The notes under the pieces were generated by a model. That model worked only from the letters and a program-made list of their open reading frames with translations, did not search any database and was not told the origin of the DNA. From the NCBI GenBank assembly GCA_040882225.1, contig JBBEBR010000014.1, positions 372,001 through 436,000 on the forward strand: a stretch of 64,000 nt of DNA, in the 5' to 3' direction. The number at the start of each line of letters is the position of its first letter. Position 1 is the first letter of the stretch. Source of the stretch: Gracilimonas sp040882225 (GTDB taxonomy: Bacteria; Bacteroidota; Rhodothermia; Balneolales; Balneolaceae). Shown piece after piece: positions 1-7,563 of this stretch. Made by a program: the position numbers and the translations under genes.

Positions 1-394
1 AGCTTATGAATCCGATTCGGTTATTATAACCGGTTTTGTAGATGATGTGCGTCCTTATGTGGATGAAGCAGGCGTTTTTGTTGTGCCTCTGAACATGGGA
101 AGTGGAACCCGGCTGAAAGTTTTAGAAGCATTGTCGATGAAAAAACCAGTGGTTTCTACAAGCATCGGCTGCGAAGGAATTGAAGTTGAAGACGATGAGC
201 ATATCCTAATCAGGGATAACCCAGGAGAATTTGCAGAGGCTGTAATTGAAGTTTTCAACAATCAGAAACTGAAGAAAAGATTGATAGATAACGGGTATCA
301 ATTAGTAAAGGAAAAGTACGACTGGACTGTTATTGGAGAATCTATAGAAGAATCATTTGAAGTGTTAACCACTAAAGAATTGGTTCCTCAATAA
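1..394 (+). CDS. Glycosyltransferase, GT4-like, C-terminal part (partial)
   Basis: The reading frame is open from base 2 to the stop at 392-394, so only the C-terminal ~130 residues of a longer protein lie in the window. They match the donor-nucleotide-binding half of GT-B retaining glycosyltransferases. A hydrophobic strand ends in GFVDDV, followed by a segment VVPLNMGSGTRLKVLEAL and then the stretch KKPVVSTSIGCEGIEV. The GSGTRxKxLEA segment with its glutamate is the usual donor-sugar contact of GT4 enzymes. The protein probably adds a sugar in exopolysaccharide or capsule assembly, because acetyltransferase and WecG-type genes follow. The GTG at 47 is internal and not the start. Donor and acceptor cannot be told from this fragment. 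Confidence 0.85.
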   Translation, partial: AYESDSVIITGFVDDVRPYVDEAGVFVVPLNMGSGTRLKVLEALSMKKPVVSTSIGCEGIEVEDDEHILIRDNPGEFAEAVIEVFNNQKLKKRLIDNGYQLVKEKYDWTVIGESIEESFEVLTTKELVPQ

Positions 395-503
395 AAGAAC
401 CAGGAGAGAGGAGGACGTGTAATAAGTATTTTGATAAGTTATAAATTTCTAAGAATAAAGAAGTTAAACAATATGAGCCCATTAAATAGAAAGGGGGCTA
501 ATT

Positions 504-1853
504 GTGGATAAAAATTTAGAACAAACATTAGCCGAAGCAAGCTCTAATGGTATTAGTAACACTCCAGGAAATGAATTAAGGGTCCAAGTTATTCAAAATG
601 AGGATGATTTCCACGCTCTCGAAGAGGAATGGAAGCATTTAACGGATAACGCTGACTATTCCATCTTCCAGACATTTGAATGGAACAAAATATGGTGGAA
701 GCATTTCGGCAGCGGAAAGAAGCTGCATATCATAGCTTTTTATAATGAAGCGGGACAACTCCTAGCAATAATCCCATTCTTTTGGGATACTATAACTGTG
801 TTCAATAAGGAAGTGTACAGTTGTTTAAGATTCATTGGCTCAAGTGTAAGTCAGCCCGATGGAGAGAATTTGAAAGGTTTACATCCTTATTCTGACTACC
901 TCAATTTTATTATTAAAACAGGATATGAGTTGGTGGTAATAGATTCTCTTTTAGATTATTTAGAGAATGTGCAGGAATGTGATGAAATTTTGTTGGATGA
1001 AATTCCCGAAACCAGCCGTATTCTAAACGTGTTTATTTCTGAGTTGCATAAAAGAGAGCTCAATTTCACTATAAAAAAATCCTCAAAATGCCCGGTAATA
1101 AAATTGAATGGGAGTTGGGAAGAATATCAGGACAGCCTAAGTAAAAAATCGCGATATAATAATAATAGAGCTCTTCGGATGATAGATGAAGACAGCGAAA
1201 AAGGATTTCATCTTGATGAAGCTGGAAATTCCTGTGAACTTGAGGAAATCTTTGGACTACTGGTGGATTTACATCAGAAACGATGGAATCAGATTGGTTT
1301 TCCTGGCGTTTTTGGGGAAAAGAGAATGTTGGAGTTCCAGCGTGAAATTATGCACGTATTTTTTAAAAAAGGATGGGTACAACTTAAAAAGGCGGCGCCA
1401 GTGAAAGATCCCGGTAAGGCAATTGCAGTAGATTTAATGTTCAGGTATAAAAAGCACATATATATGGTTCATCGGGCTCTTGATCAGGAATCACCTTTTA
1501 GTAAAGCAGGGCCGGGAAATATACTGCTAAGCTCCATCGTAAAAGAAGCTGCTGATGAAGGTTTCGAAATAGTTGATTTCTTACGCGGAACAGAACCTTT
1601 TAAATTTAGAACTGCTAATGCGGTGCATCAAAACCTGCGATTGGTTATAAAGACTTCATCCCTAAGAAAAAGTCTTAGAAATAGTCTTCTTAAGGCTTAT
1701 GTAGTCTCAAAAAGAAGAGTGGAGGTAGAAAAAAAGCAATTGATTTTATTTAGAAATGGAAAAACCCTAACGAATGGTTTAAAAGGATATCTGAATTTTC
1801 TGTACAGCCGTATTAGATATAAAATGAAGGAACGGAAGCAAGGGGAGCTTTAA
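504..1853 (+). CDS. GNAT-family acetyltransferase, FemAB/CelD-like
   Basis: A 449-residue protein with the two-lobed GNAT layout of the CelD/BcsL and FemAB-like acyltransferases found in polysaccharide clusters. The N-lobe carries a WKHLTDNADYSIFQTFEWN-type segment near residues 45-65. The C-lobe has a GPGNILLSS stretch followed by VDFLRGTEPFKFR, typical of the second GNAT domain. It is predicted cytoplasmic and probably acylates a sugar or amino sugar; the substrate is unknown. The GTG at 504 is chosen because a purine-rich AAGGGGG lies about 7 bases upstream and no ATG is nearby. It lies 109 bp after the glycosyltransferase, on the same strand, and faces the convergent WecG-type gene. Confidence 0.75.
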   Translation: MDKNLEQTLAEASSNGISNTPGNELRVQVIQNEDDFHALEEEWKHLTDNADYSIFQTFEWNKIWWKHFGSGKKLHIIAFYNEAGQLLAIIPFFWDTITVFNKEVYSCLRFIGSSVSQPDGENLKGLHPYSDYLNFIIKTGYELVVIDSLLDYLENVQECDEILLDEIPETSRILNVFISELHKRELNFTIKKSSKCPVIKLNGSWEEYQDSLSKKSRYNNNRALRMIDEDSEKGFHLDEAGNSCELEEIFGLLVDLHQKRWNQIGFPGVFGEKRMLEFQREIMHVFFKKGWVQLKKAAPVKDPGKAIAVDLMFRYKKHIYMVHRALDQESPFSKAGPGNILLSSIVKEAADEGFEIVDFLRGTEPFKFRTANAVHQNLRLVIKTSSLRKSLRNSLLKAYVVSKRRVEVEKKQLILFRNGKTLTNGLKGYLNFLYSRIRYKMKERKQGEL

Positions 1854-1859
1854 AGAGGA

Positions 1860-2657
1860 TTACTTCACAATTGGGTCAGCCTGTTTCATTTGTTTCGGAT
1901 TACTGGTTTTTAACAACATTACATTAAGAGCGAACAACGGGAGCTTAAGCATTCTTCTCCATCGCGCTGGTTGCAACATTAAACGGTACAGCCATTCCAA
2001 ACCACTTTTGCATAACCAGGCAGGCGCGCGTTTAACTTCTCCGGCAATAAAATCAAAGCTGCCGCCGATGCCGATTATGAGTTTACATTTCGGAAGCTTT
2101 TGCAGGTTATTTTGAATCCATTTTTCTTGGGCGGGTGCTCCTAATCCTACAAAAATTACGGAGGCGGATTTCATATAATACTGGGTATCGAAGGGTAATT
2201 CCTCAAGAGATACATCTGACCGGCTGGGTGAGAAAGTTCCGGAAACTTCTAAATTCTTAATTCTGCTTTGGAGTTTTTCTGCGGCTTTACCGGCAATTTC
2301 TGGCATGGATCCATAAAAGAACACAGAGTCGGAGGTTTTTGCACAAATGGTACAAATCTTCTCCAGTGAATCAGAACCTGTGATGCGATCCACCTTTTTC
2401 CCATACAAAAAATCGATAGCCCAGGTAATGCCCACGCCATCTGCGGTATTAATACTCGAGCTCCGGAGAATATTTCGAAATTCCGGATCAATTATTGACT
2501 GCACAATTATTTCGGGATTAACGGTAACCACAAAAAGCGGTGGAGAAGTGGGCGATTTATCCTGAAGCCGTTCATCAATTATAGATAAAAACTCGTCTGT
2601 TTTATAAGGAGAAATATCGACTCCTAAAACCGGAAATTTTAGTGTTTTCTGAACCAT
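1860..2657 (-). CDS. WecG/TagA/CpsF-family glycosyltransferase
   Basis: A 265-residue protein recognisable as the WecG/TagA/CpsF (GT26) family, which transfers N-acetyl-mannosamine or related sugars to undecaprenyl-linked acceptors in teichoic acid, ECA or exopolysaccharide synthesis. Seen directly: NTADGVGITWA near residues 70-81, a central FFYGSMPEIA motif, the VGLGAPAQEKW motif with catalytically important polar residues, and a C-terminal basic EWLYRLMLQPARWRR segment typical of membrane association. Length is normal for the family. The ATG at 2657 lies about 57 bp downstream of a near-consensus sigma-54 promoter. The N-terminal GVDISPY segment is partly duplicated in the next upstream gene (2851-3315). 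Confidence 0.9.
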   Translation of the reverse strand: MVQKTLKFPVLGVDISPYKTDEFLSIIDERLQDKSPTSPPLFVVTVNPEIIVQSIIDPEFRNILRSSSINTADGVGITWAIDFLYGKKVDRITGSDSLEKICTICAKTSDSVFFYGSMPEIAGKAAEKLQSRIKNLEVSGTFSPSRSDVSLEELPFDTQYYMKSASVIFVGLGAPAQEKWIQNNLQKLPKCKLIIGIGGSFDFIAGEVKRAPAWLCKSGLEWLYRLMLQPARWRRMLKLPLFALNVMLLKTSNPKQMKQADPIVK

Positions 2658-2713
2658 GCTTTTGTATTGCCTCTGCTCTGACTTTTTAATTGTCTCTTTC
2701 GTAAAGCTGATTT

Positions 2714-2729
2714 TGCAATTTACATGCCA
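2714..2729 (-). promoter_or_regulatory. Sigma-54 (-24/-12) promoter of the WecG-type gene
   Basis: Read on the minus strand this is TGGCATGTAAATTGCA. It fits the RpoN consensus TGGCACGNNNNTTGCA with one change in the -24 box and invariant GG and GC at the correct spacing. It predicts a start near 2703 and a leader of about 46 bases before the ATG at 2657. An almost identical site precedes the next gene. Confidence 0.72.
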
Positions 2730-2850
2730 TGGCTGTATAACAGTCTCTGTAAGCCAACAGGCTATGGTTAACCAGTTTTTTTAGAGGGAAGGTGTATAGA
2801 GGAGCGTTACAAAAATGCTCAAAAAATGAAAGGTGGTGTACAAAAAATTC

Positions 2851-3315
2851 TCAACTTTTGAAGGAGGAATTAAAACGAGGAATAGGTTGATCGATATCGG
2901 CGATATATCTTGCGGGAGTGCCCCCATAAATAGTGAAAGCGGGTACATCTTTTGTAACTACAGAACCTGCGGCAATAATAGCGCCTTCCCCAATAGTAAC
3001 CTCTTTTAAAATAACACAATTGGAGCCGATACTGACGTTGTCGTTTATCACAACAGGCTGATATCTTGCTTTTCCGCCGATAACCGTATCCATGATGATT
3101 ACATCCCACGAAATTTTGCACTCTCTTCCAATTACCACTTCTTTTTCGGCAATAATCAGAGTGTTTTTATTGATGTAGGTTCCTTTTCCAATTTTGACGG
3201 CACCGGCTGAATTGATATTAAAGCTTATGTCGGAGTAGAAAAATTCTGTTGTTGAATAGGGGGCAACATCTATCCCCTTAATCTGATAAGAACTTTTCTT
3301 TTCTAACAATATCAT
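2851..3315 (-). CDS. Short hexapeptide-repeat acyltransferase, apparently chimeric and lacking the catalytic His
   Basis: A 154-residue protein. From about residue 26 on it is a left-handed beta-helix acyltransferase of the LacA/NodL type: GTYINKN, ISWDVIIMD, GSNCVILKEVTIGEG and AAGSVVTKDVP, closely paralogous to the 220-residue neighbour at 3430-4092. Two things are odd. First, the usual D-x-x-H-P segment is replaced by a stretch with no histidine after IMDT, so the acetyl-transfer base seems to be missing. Second, residues 14-25 (GIDVAPYSTTEF) resemble residues 12-23 of the adjacent WecG-type protein (GVDISPYKTDEF) instead of any acyltransferase. It is preceded by its own sigma-54 site. It may be an inactive recombination product or a binding protein. 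Confidence 0.7.
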   Translation of the reverse strand: MILLEKKSSYQIKGIDVAPYSTTEFFYSDISFNINSAGAVKIGKGTYINKNTLIIAEKEVVIGRECKISWDVIIMDTVIGGKARYQPVVINDNVSIGSNCVILKEVTIGEGAIIAAGSVVTKDVPAFTIYGGTPARYIADIDQPIPRFNSSFKS

Positions 3316-3365
3316 TCTTTTTTACTTCTTTAAATTTTTGGTTCTGTAGCTGCTTTCAACGAATG

Positions 3366-3381
3366 TGCAATTAACGTGCCA
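3366..3381 (-). promoter_or_regulatory. Sigma-54 (-24/-12) promoter of the short acyltransferase
   Basis: On the minus strand the sequence is TGGCACGTTAATTGCA, an exact match to the RpoN consensus TGGCACGNNNNTTGCA. It lies about 51 bp upstream of the ATG at 3315, almost the same distance as the sister site before the WecG-type gene. The two sites differ at 2 of 16 positions. Confidence 0.8.
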
Positions 3382-3429
3382 GTAAAGTCAGGTTTAATCT
3401 GAAAAATTATTCTCCACTCGATGTTTTAA

Positions 3430-4092
3430 TCAGACAGCTGAAATAGTTTTCTTCATTTTTTTGGAATAATCTTCATTCTTTACATCGGTGATATAACGTG
3501 CGGGTGAACCTCCATATATAGTATATGGAGGAACATCTTTTGTTACTACAGAACCGGCAGCAACAACCGCTCCCTCCCCGATGGTAATTCCTTTGAGAAT
3601 GATACAACGGCAGCCAATCCAGGCATTATTCTCAATAACAACAGGTTTATTGATGACAGAAGACGAATTAAGTGGATGTAAATCAGAATCCATGATAATT
3701 ACATCCCACGATATCCTGCAGTTTTCACCAATGCTTACTCTTTCTTCTGCTATAATTAGTGAATTCCTGTTGATGTAAGTACCCGTACCAATTTCTATAA
3801 TTGCTTTGGGGCCAATTTCTAACCTACTACCCGAATAAAACTGACAATTACCTGTAACGAGTTTTCCGCCTCTGTTTATGATTTTTGGAAACGGCCGCCC
3901 ATCAGAAACCACAATGATTCCACTTTTCGTGAATTTACGGGAAAGCCAAAATCCAGCGAGATGTTCTCTTATGGAATGTTTACCTAAGCGTTTTTGAATC
4001 CGTCTGAATATGTTCATATATGATGGTGTGTGAAATTCTCTTTTTATAAACAAGCTGTATGCCAAAGTCTTGAACTGTAGTCCAGTAGGCAA
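3430..4092 (-). CDS. Hexapeptide-repeat acetyltransferase (LacA/NodL-like)
   Basis: A 220-residue protein. The first ~65 residues are a basic N-terminal region. The rest is a left-handed parallel beta-helix with repeated [LIV]-G-x4 hexads and a C-terminal AAGSVVTKDVPPYTIYGGSP cap of the xenobiotic/maltose acetyltransferase family. The predicted catalytic histidine is in DSDLHPL (His139 from the TTG start). It probably O-acetylates an exopolysaccharide building block using acetyl-CoA. The start is uncertain: the frame opens with TTG at 4092, and an ATG at 4017 would remove 25 residues. It is transcribed in the same direction as its truncated paralogue 115 bp downstream. Confidence 0.85.
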   Translation of the reverse strand: MPTGLQFKTLAYSLFIKREFHTPSYMNIFRRIQKRLGKHSIREHLAGFWLSRKFTKSGIIVVSDGRPFPKIINRGGKLVTGNCQFYSGSRLEIGPKAIIEIGTGTYINRNSLIIAEERVSIGENCRISWDVIIMDSDLHPLNSSSVINKPVVIENNAWIGCRCIILKGITIGEGAVVAAGSVVTKDVPPYTIYGGSPARYITDVKNEDYSKKMKKTISAV

Positions 4093-4258
4093 AATCAGGG
4101 ATAACTTATAGTGTGAAGGCGGACAGTTGTTTTTCGAAGAGAAGAAAATGCACTAAAGTGAAATCGTTTAGTGTAAAATTGATTCAAAAAAGGGGTTGAG
4201 TATAGTTGAGGATGCTGTGTAATGGACAATTATCTTCCCCGAACTGTTCTTGATGATT

Positions 4259-4274
4259 TGGCACAACAATTGTA
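4259..4274 (+). promoter_or_regulatory. Possible sigma-54 promoter of the adenylating enzyme
   Basis: TGGCACAACAATTGTA has a perfect -24 half (TGGCAC) and correct spacing, but the -12 dinucleotide is GT and not GC. It ends 39 bases before the TTG start at 4314. It is weaker than the two sites on the other strand, but lies in the same small cluster. Confidence 0.4.
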
Positions 4275-4313
4275 CTGCTTTTCTCTAAAGCCAAAGTCTG
4301 GCTGATTAGATTT

Positions 4314-5915
4314 TTGAACATTCACCCTCAAATATCGAACTTAATGATTTACGACTGGGCGCGAATACAAGCCGAATTACATCCTGAAACTATTGCAGTC
4401 ACGTCAGAGGAAGGGCATTTATCTTATGCTTCGCTGGAATCTGAAAGCAATAAACTTGCCGGGTTATTATTAAAATTTGGTCTGCAAAAAGGCGACAGAG
4501 TCGGTCTATTGTTAGCCAATTCACCCGAAAATATTATCGCGACCCACGGTATAAGTAAAGCCGGCGGAATTGCCGTACCTGTCGATATTGCTAATCCGGA
4601 AAATCGTATAGCTCATGTTTTATCAGCTTCAGATGTTTCTTTTATGGTGATTGATCAACAGGGAATTTCAAAGTACAGAAACCTCATTCAGCAAAATAAA
4701 AATCTTGATTCCGCACCCTGGATTTGGTGGTCAACCCAAATTTGTGGATTGAATGATCAACGATCTCCGGCATTTTCTAAGCAAGACGTATCTCATCAAC
4801 CGGATTATCCCTTTCAAAAAGTAAGAGATGAAAATTTTCCAGCCTATATTTATTTCGAATCAGGGGAGGGCAACTATCCTAAGGGAATAACCTTCACGCA
4901 TAAAAATATAGCGAGCATTGTTGAGTGGGCATTAGAATATTTTCAGCCAAAGCCAGCCGACCGCATTACTGGATTTGCTCAACTTTCTGCCGCCTTATCC
5001 GTTTTTGATGTTTACACCACATTTGCGGCTGGTTCACATCTTTATCTGGCTCCGGTTCAGAATGAAATTAATCCGCTTCAGCACTACAACTTTATTCTTG
5101 AAAATGATATAACACAGTGGTTCGCAGATACTTCGATGCTCACATATTTAGCTCGTTTCGATTTGCTTGAGCATCAAGGGTTACCAGGGCTAAAAAGGCT
5201 GCTTTGGCACGGTAAAAATCTGCAAATGAGCTCATTGAATTATTGGCTGAAACAGCTTCCTAAGACTTCATTCACAAACTTATATGGCCCAAACCAAACA
5301 ATTTTAGCTGGACATTACTCCATACCTGAAACTCTTAAACCAGGCATGGAAATTCCAATTGGGAAACCCTGTACTGGCCAAAAATTGCATGTATTAAATA
5401 GCGAGTTTAAACCTGTACCCACAGGTTTTATTGGTGATTTATACGTATCAGGGGAAGCTTTGAGTAAGGGGTATTGGAAGGATGAAAAGAGTTCCAAAAT
5501 CGCTTTTAAATGGTTTCTAAATGAAAATAAAGAGTGGGAGCGTGTTGTTTATACTGGTGATTTAGCCTCTTGCAATGTGGATGGCATATTCTATTATCAT
5601 GGCTGGGCAGATTATAAAGTGAAAAAGAAAACTAATCGCACGGATCTAAAAGAAATTGAAGCAGCGCTCGGAAGCCTTAAAAATTTGAAAGAATTTGCGG
5701 TAGTGCCGGTAAGCGTGAAAGGCGAAAAAGTATTTGGATGTGCCTATGTAAGCGAACAGGATTTTTTGGTTATTCCACCTGCTCTTAAAAATCAACTTTC
5801 TAAAACGGTTCCAGGGCACATGCTTCCGAACTTCTGGAAGTCTTTTACAAAACTACCGAGGAAGAAAAACGGAAAGATTGATCGTAAACAGCTCTCAAAA
5901 GAGTTTAGTGAATAA
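4314..5915 (+). CDS. Stand-alone AMP-forming adenylating enzyme (ANL superfamily)
   Basis: A 533-residue ANL-family enzyme that should activate a carboxylate as an acyl- or aminoacyl-adenylate. The large domain includes VGLLLANSPE-like and AGGIAVPVD core motifs near residues 65-95. The ATP-binding P-loop near residue 180 is degenerate: FESGEGNYPKGI where TSGTTGxPKGV is usual. The NLYGPNQT motif (A5), YTGDLA (A7) and the catalytic-lysine motif KKNGKIDRKQL (A10) are present. The A8 hinge reads GWADYKVKKKTNRTDLKEIE, which is unusual. No carrier or condensation domain is attached, so it may load a separate carrier or make an amide on a sugar. Start TTG 4314; ATG 4344 is an alternative. Confidence 0.75.
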   Translation: MNIHPQISNLMIYDWARIQAELHPETIAVTSEEGHLSYASLESESNKLAGLLLKFGLQKGDRVGLLLANSPENIIATHGISKAGGIAVPVDIANPENRIAHVLSASDVSFMVIDQQGISKYRNLIQQNKNLDSAPWIWWSTQICGLNDQRSPAFSKQDVSHQPDYPFQKVRDENFPAYIYFESGEGNYPKGITFTHKNIASIVEWALEYFQPKPADRITGFAQLSAALSVFDVYTTFAAGSHLYLAPVQNEINPLQHYNFILENDITQWFADTSMLTYLARFDLLEHQGLPGLKRLLWHGKNLQMSSLNYWLKQLPKTSFTNLYGPNQTILAGHYSIPETLKPGMEIPIGKPCTGQKLHVLNSEFKPVPTGFIGDLYVSGEALSKGYWKDEKSSKIAFKWFLNENKEWERVVYTGDLASCNVDGIFYYHGWADYKVKKKTNRTDLKEIEAALGSLKNLKEFAVVPVSVKGEKVFGCAYVSEQDFLVIPPALKNQLSKTVPGHMLPNFWKSFTKLPRKKNGKIDRKQLSKEFSE

Positions 5916-6039
5916 TTTCAGAAGTACAGATGAACTATTATAAAAAAGCCGAAAGCTCAACACCAATTCAGACATGTATTCACCCGGTTTACAGTCATCT
6001 GGTATTGAACATTCGGTGTTAGAATCGTAGTTAAATTAG

Positions 6040-6195
6040 TTAAACAACTCTCCTGCCTTGTATAATATTAAGTAGTATTGCGATAACAGCTATAACTAAT
6101 AGGATGTGGATTAATCCGCCTGCGGAATATCCGATAAATCCAATGGCCCAACCAATAACTAAAAGAACAGCGATAATGTATAATAGATTATTCAT
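6040..6195 (-). CDS. DUF5670/Lmo0937-like 51-residue membrane peptide
   Basis: A short gene read on the minus strand from ATG at 6193-6195 to the stop at 6040-6042. The product is 51 residues: two hydrophobic helices (about residues 3-20 and 28-45) separated by GYSAGGLIH, ending in QGRRVV. This closely matches the Lmo0937/DUF5670 family of tiny two-helix membrane proteins, common in Bacteroidota beside stress-induced genes; function is not established. There is no obvious Shine-Dalgarno site. It lies directly downstream of a coiled-coil lipoprotein on the same strand, which suggests a shared stress regulon. Confidence 0.8.
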   Translation of the reverse strand: MNNLLYIIAVLLVIGWAIGFIGYSAGGLIHILLVIAVIAILLNIIQGRRVV

Positions 6196-6272
6196 AATAA
6201 AGTATATAATTTTGAGTTGATGTAGGGGTAAAGAAAAGAGCGAATTCTAAACGAGTCTGCTCTCTTAAAAAT

Positions 6273-6728
6273 TTAGTTATTACTGCTTGTACCACCATTT
6301 TCATCTGCTGCAAAGAAATTGGTAATTTCATCATCAAGCTGATTCATTTCCTGCGTAAACTCTTCTCTAAAACCCTGCCAGTCATTCTCATTGGTATTGT
6401 TGGTGTCAAAGTTGTTGAGTTTAGTTTTTAGTTCTTCATTTTTCTCCTCTAAATCGGATAATTTTTGCCGTTGTTCTTCACTAACATTCTCTCCCTGTTG
6501 TTCCATTTCTGCCCGTAAGTCAGCAATTCTCTCTTCATTTCCCTGGATGTCGGATCTGAATTCCTGAACTTCAGTTTCAATATTTTGCACTGTTTGATTT
6601 ATATCCCCTCTCGTATCAGTTACGTCTTCCTGGGGATCACTAACGTTCTCTCTTCGGTTGTCACATGAGGTGAAAAACAAGCCCACTAAAAGTGCATTAA
6701 GTGCTATGACTAAAATTGAATGTTTCAT
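6273..6728 (-). CDS. Coiled-coil lipoprotein
   Basis: A 151-residue protein with a lipoprotein signal: basic N-terminus MKHS, a hydrophobic core and lipobox FFTSC with the lipidated cysteine near residue 22. The mature part is almost entirely charged and polar (many E, D, Q and N), with heptad-like spacing over about residues 45-105, so a long coiled coil is expected. It should be anchored in an outer or inner membrane leaflet and face the periplasm. I do not recognise a named family. With the DUF5670 peptide and the AraC regulator it looks like part of an envelope-stress set. A TAATTTTG box lies upstream. Confidence 0.75.
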   Translation of the reverse strand: MKHSILVIALNALLVGLFFTSCDNRRENVSDPQEDVTDTRGDINQTVQNIETEVQEFRSDIQGNEERIADLRAEMEQQGENVSEEQRQKLSDLEEKNEELKTKLNNFDTNNTNENDWQGFREEFTQEMNQLDDEITNFFAADENGGTSSNN

Positions 6729-6751
6729 AATGTGTTTTATGTTTTAGAATT

Positions 6752-6759
6752 CAAAATTA
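6752..6759 (-). promoter_or_regulatory. Candidate TAnnTTTG -7 box of the lipoprotein gene
   Basis: Minus-strand TAATTTTG fits the Bacteroidota primary-sigma -7 consensus TAnnTTTG and lies 24-31 bases upstream of the ATG at 6728. The region is very AT-rich, so a chance match is possible. Confidence 0.35.
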
Positions 6760-6907
6760 AATTTTTTACAGTGTATAAATCTAATTACATAACCTGAATA
6801 AAAAATAGAGATATCTTAGTTTATTATCTTTACACTAAAATTGAATAAATTTACAATTTATACATGTTTTTTCTATTTCTTTTATAACACTGTAGTAAAT
6901 TTTTTTA

Positions 6908-6948
6908 ATAAAAAAAGAACCTGAAGACTTTCATCTCCAGATTCTTTC
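6908..6948 (-). terminator. Rho-independent terminator of the AraC-type gene
   Basis: Read on the minus strand, an imperfect 12-13 bp stem (arms about 6934-6947 and 6914-6926, sharing CTGGAGA/TCTTCAG-type pairing) is followed by a run of seven T residues. It lies about 55 bp beyond the stop of the regulator gene. Confidence 0.6.
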
Positions 6949-7002
6949 TATAGAAGTACTAAGCTTGAGGTCAGTACTTCAGCTCTCTCTTGACCAAAGG
7001 CC

Positions 7003-7563
7003 TTAAACATGTTCTAAAGCAAGACGGTTTTTGTGCTTCGATTTTTTAAAATAAGTTGGAGTCAACCCGGTTACTTTTTTGAATTGGTTTGACAGGTGCG
7101 CTACACTGCTATAATGCATTTGATAGGATATTTCAGTGAGATTAAGCTCATTATACATGAGTAATTCTTTTACCCGCTCAATTTTATGAGAAATGATAAA
7201 ATGCTCTATAGTTGTGCCAGTAACTTCTGAAAAAGTGTTGGAGATGTAAGTATAATTCAGGTTAAGCTGATCACTGATATACTTTGAATAATTCACCTTC
7301 GGAACCTCATTATTAATATGAATCATCTCAATAATTATATTTTTAATTCTCTCCACAAGAATGGATTTTTTGTCATCCATCAGCTCCAGTTTTGATTTTT
7401 TTAGAGCGATATCCAGTTCAATTCTCTGCGCTTTGGTTAAATAACCGTCAATTGTAGCGCTGCCCAACCCTACATTTTTCACATTCAGTCCAAGCTTCTC
7501 AAGCTCTTCTCTCACTATCATTATGCAACGCACTGAAACCATATATTTGATGTAAATTTTCAT
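7003..7563 (-). CDS. Short AraC-family transcriptional regulator
   Basis: A 186-residue regulator from ATG 7563. An upstream ATG at 7569 adds two residues, but the MKIYIKYMVS opening is the usual one for this family. The C-terminal ~100 residues form the two helix-turn-helix motifs of AraC/XylS proteins: YISNTFSEVTG, IEHFIISHKIERVKELL, then LTEISYQMHYSSVAHLSNQF and KKVTGLTPTYFK. The N-terminal ~75 residues are a compact domain that resembles small metal-binding (HMA-like) folds and is not a cupin sensor. This short type is widespread in Bacteroidota next to stress genes. It may control the lipoprotein and DUF5670 genes downstream, but no operator was identified. Confidence 0.88.
   Translation of the reverse strand: MKIYIKYMVSVRCIMIVREELEKLGLNVKNVGLGSATIDGYLTKAQRIELDIALKKSKLELMDDKKSILVERIKNIIIEMIHINNEVPKVNYSKYISDQLNLNYTYISNTFSEVTGTTIEHFIISHKIERVKELLMYNELNLTEISYQMHYSSVAHLSNQFKKVTGLTPTYFKKSKHKNRLALEHV

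Noticed and set aside
2249..2491. An 80-codon reading frame inside the WecG-type gene
   Set aside because: Shadow frame on the same strand as a well-conserved protein; no motif or upstream signal.
5205..5225. TGGCACGGTAAAAATCTGCA, resembling a sigma-54 site
   Set aside because: Spacing between the two halves is wrong and it is inside the adenylating-enzyme gene.
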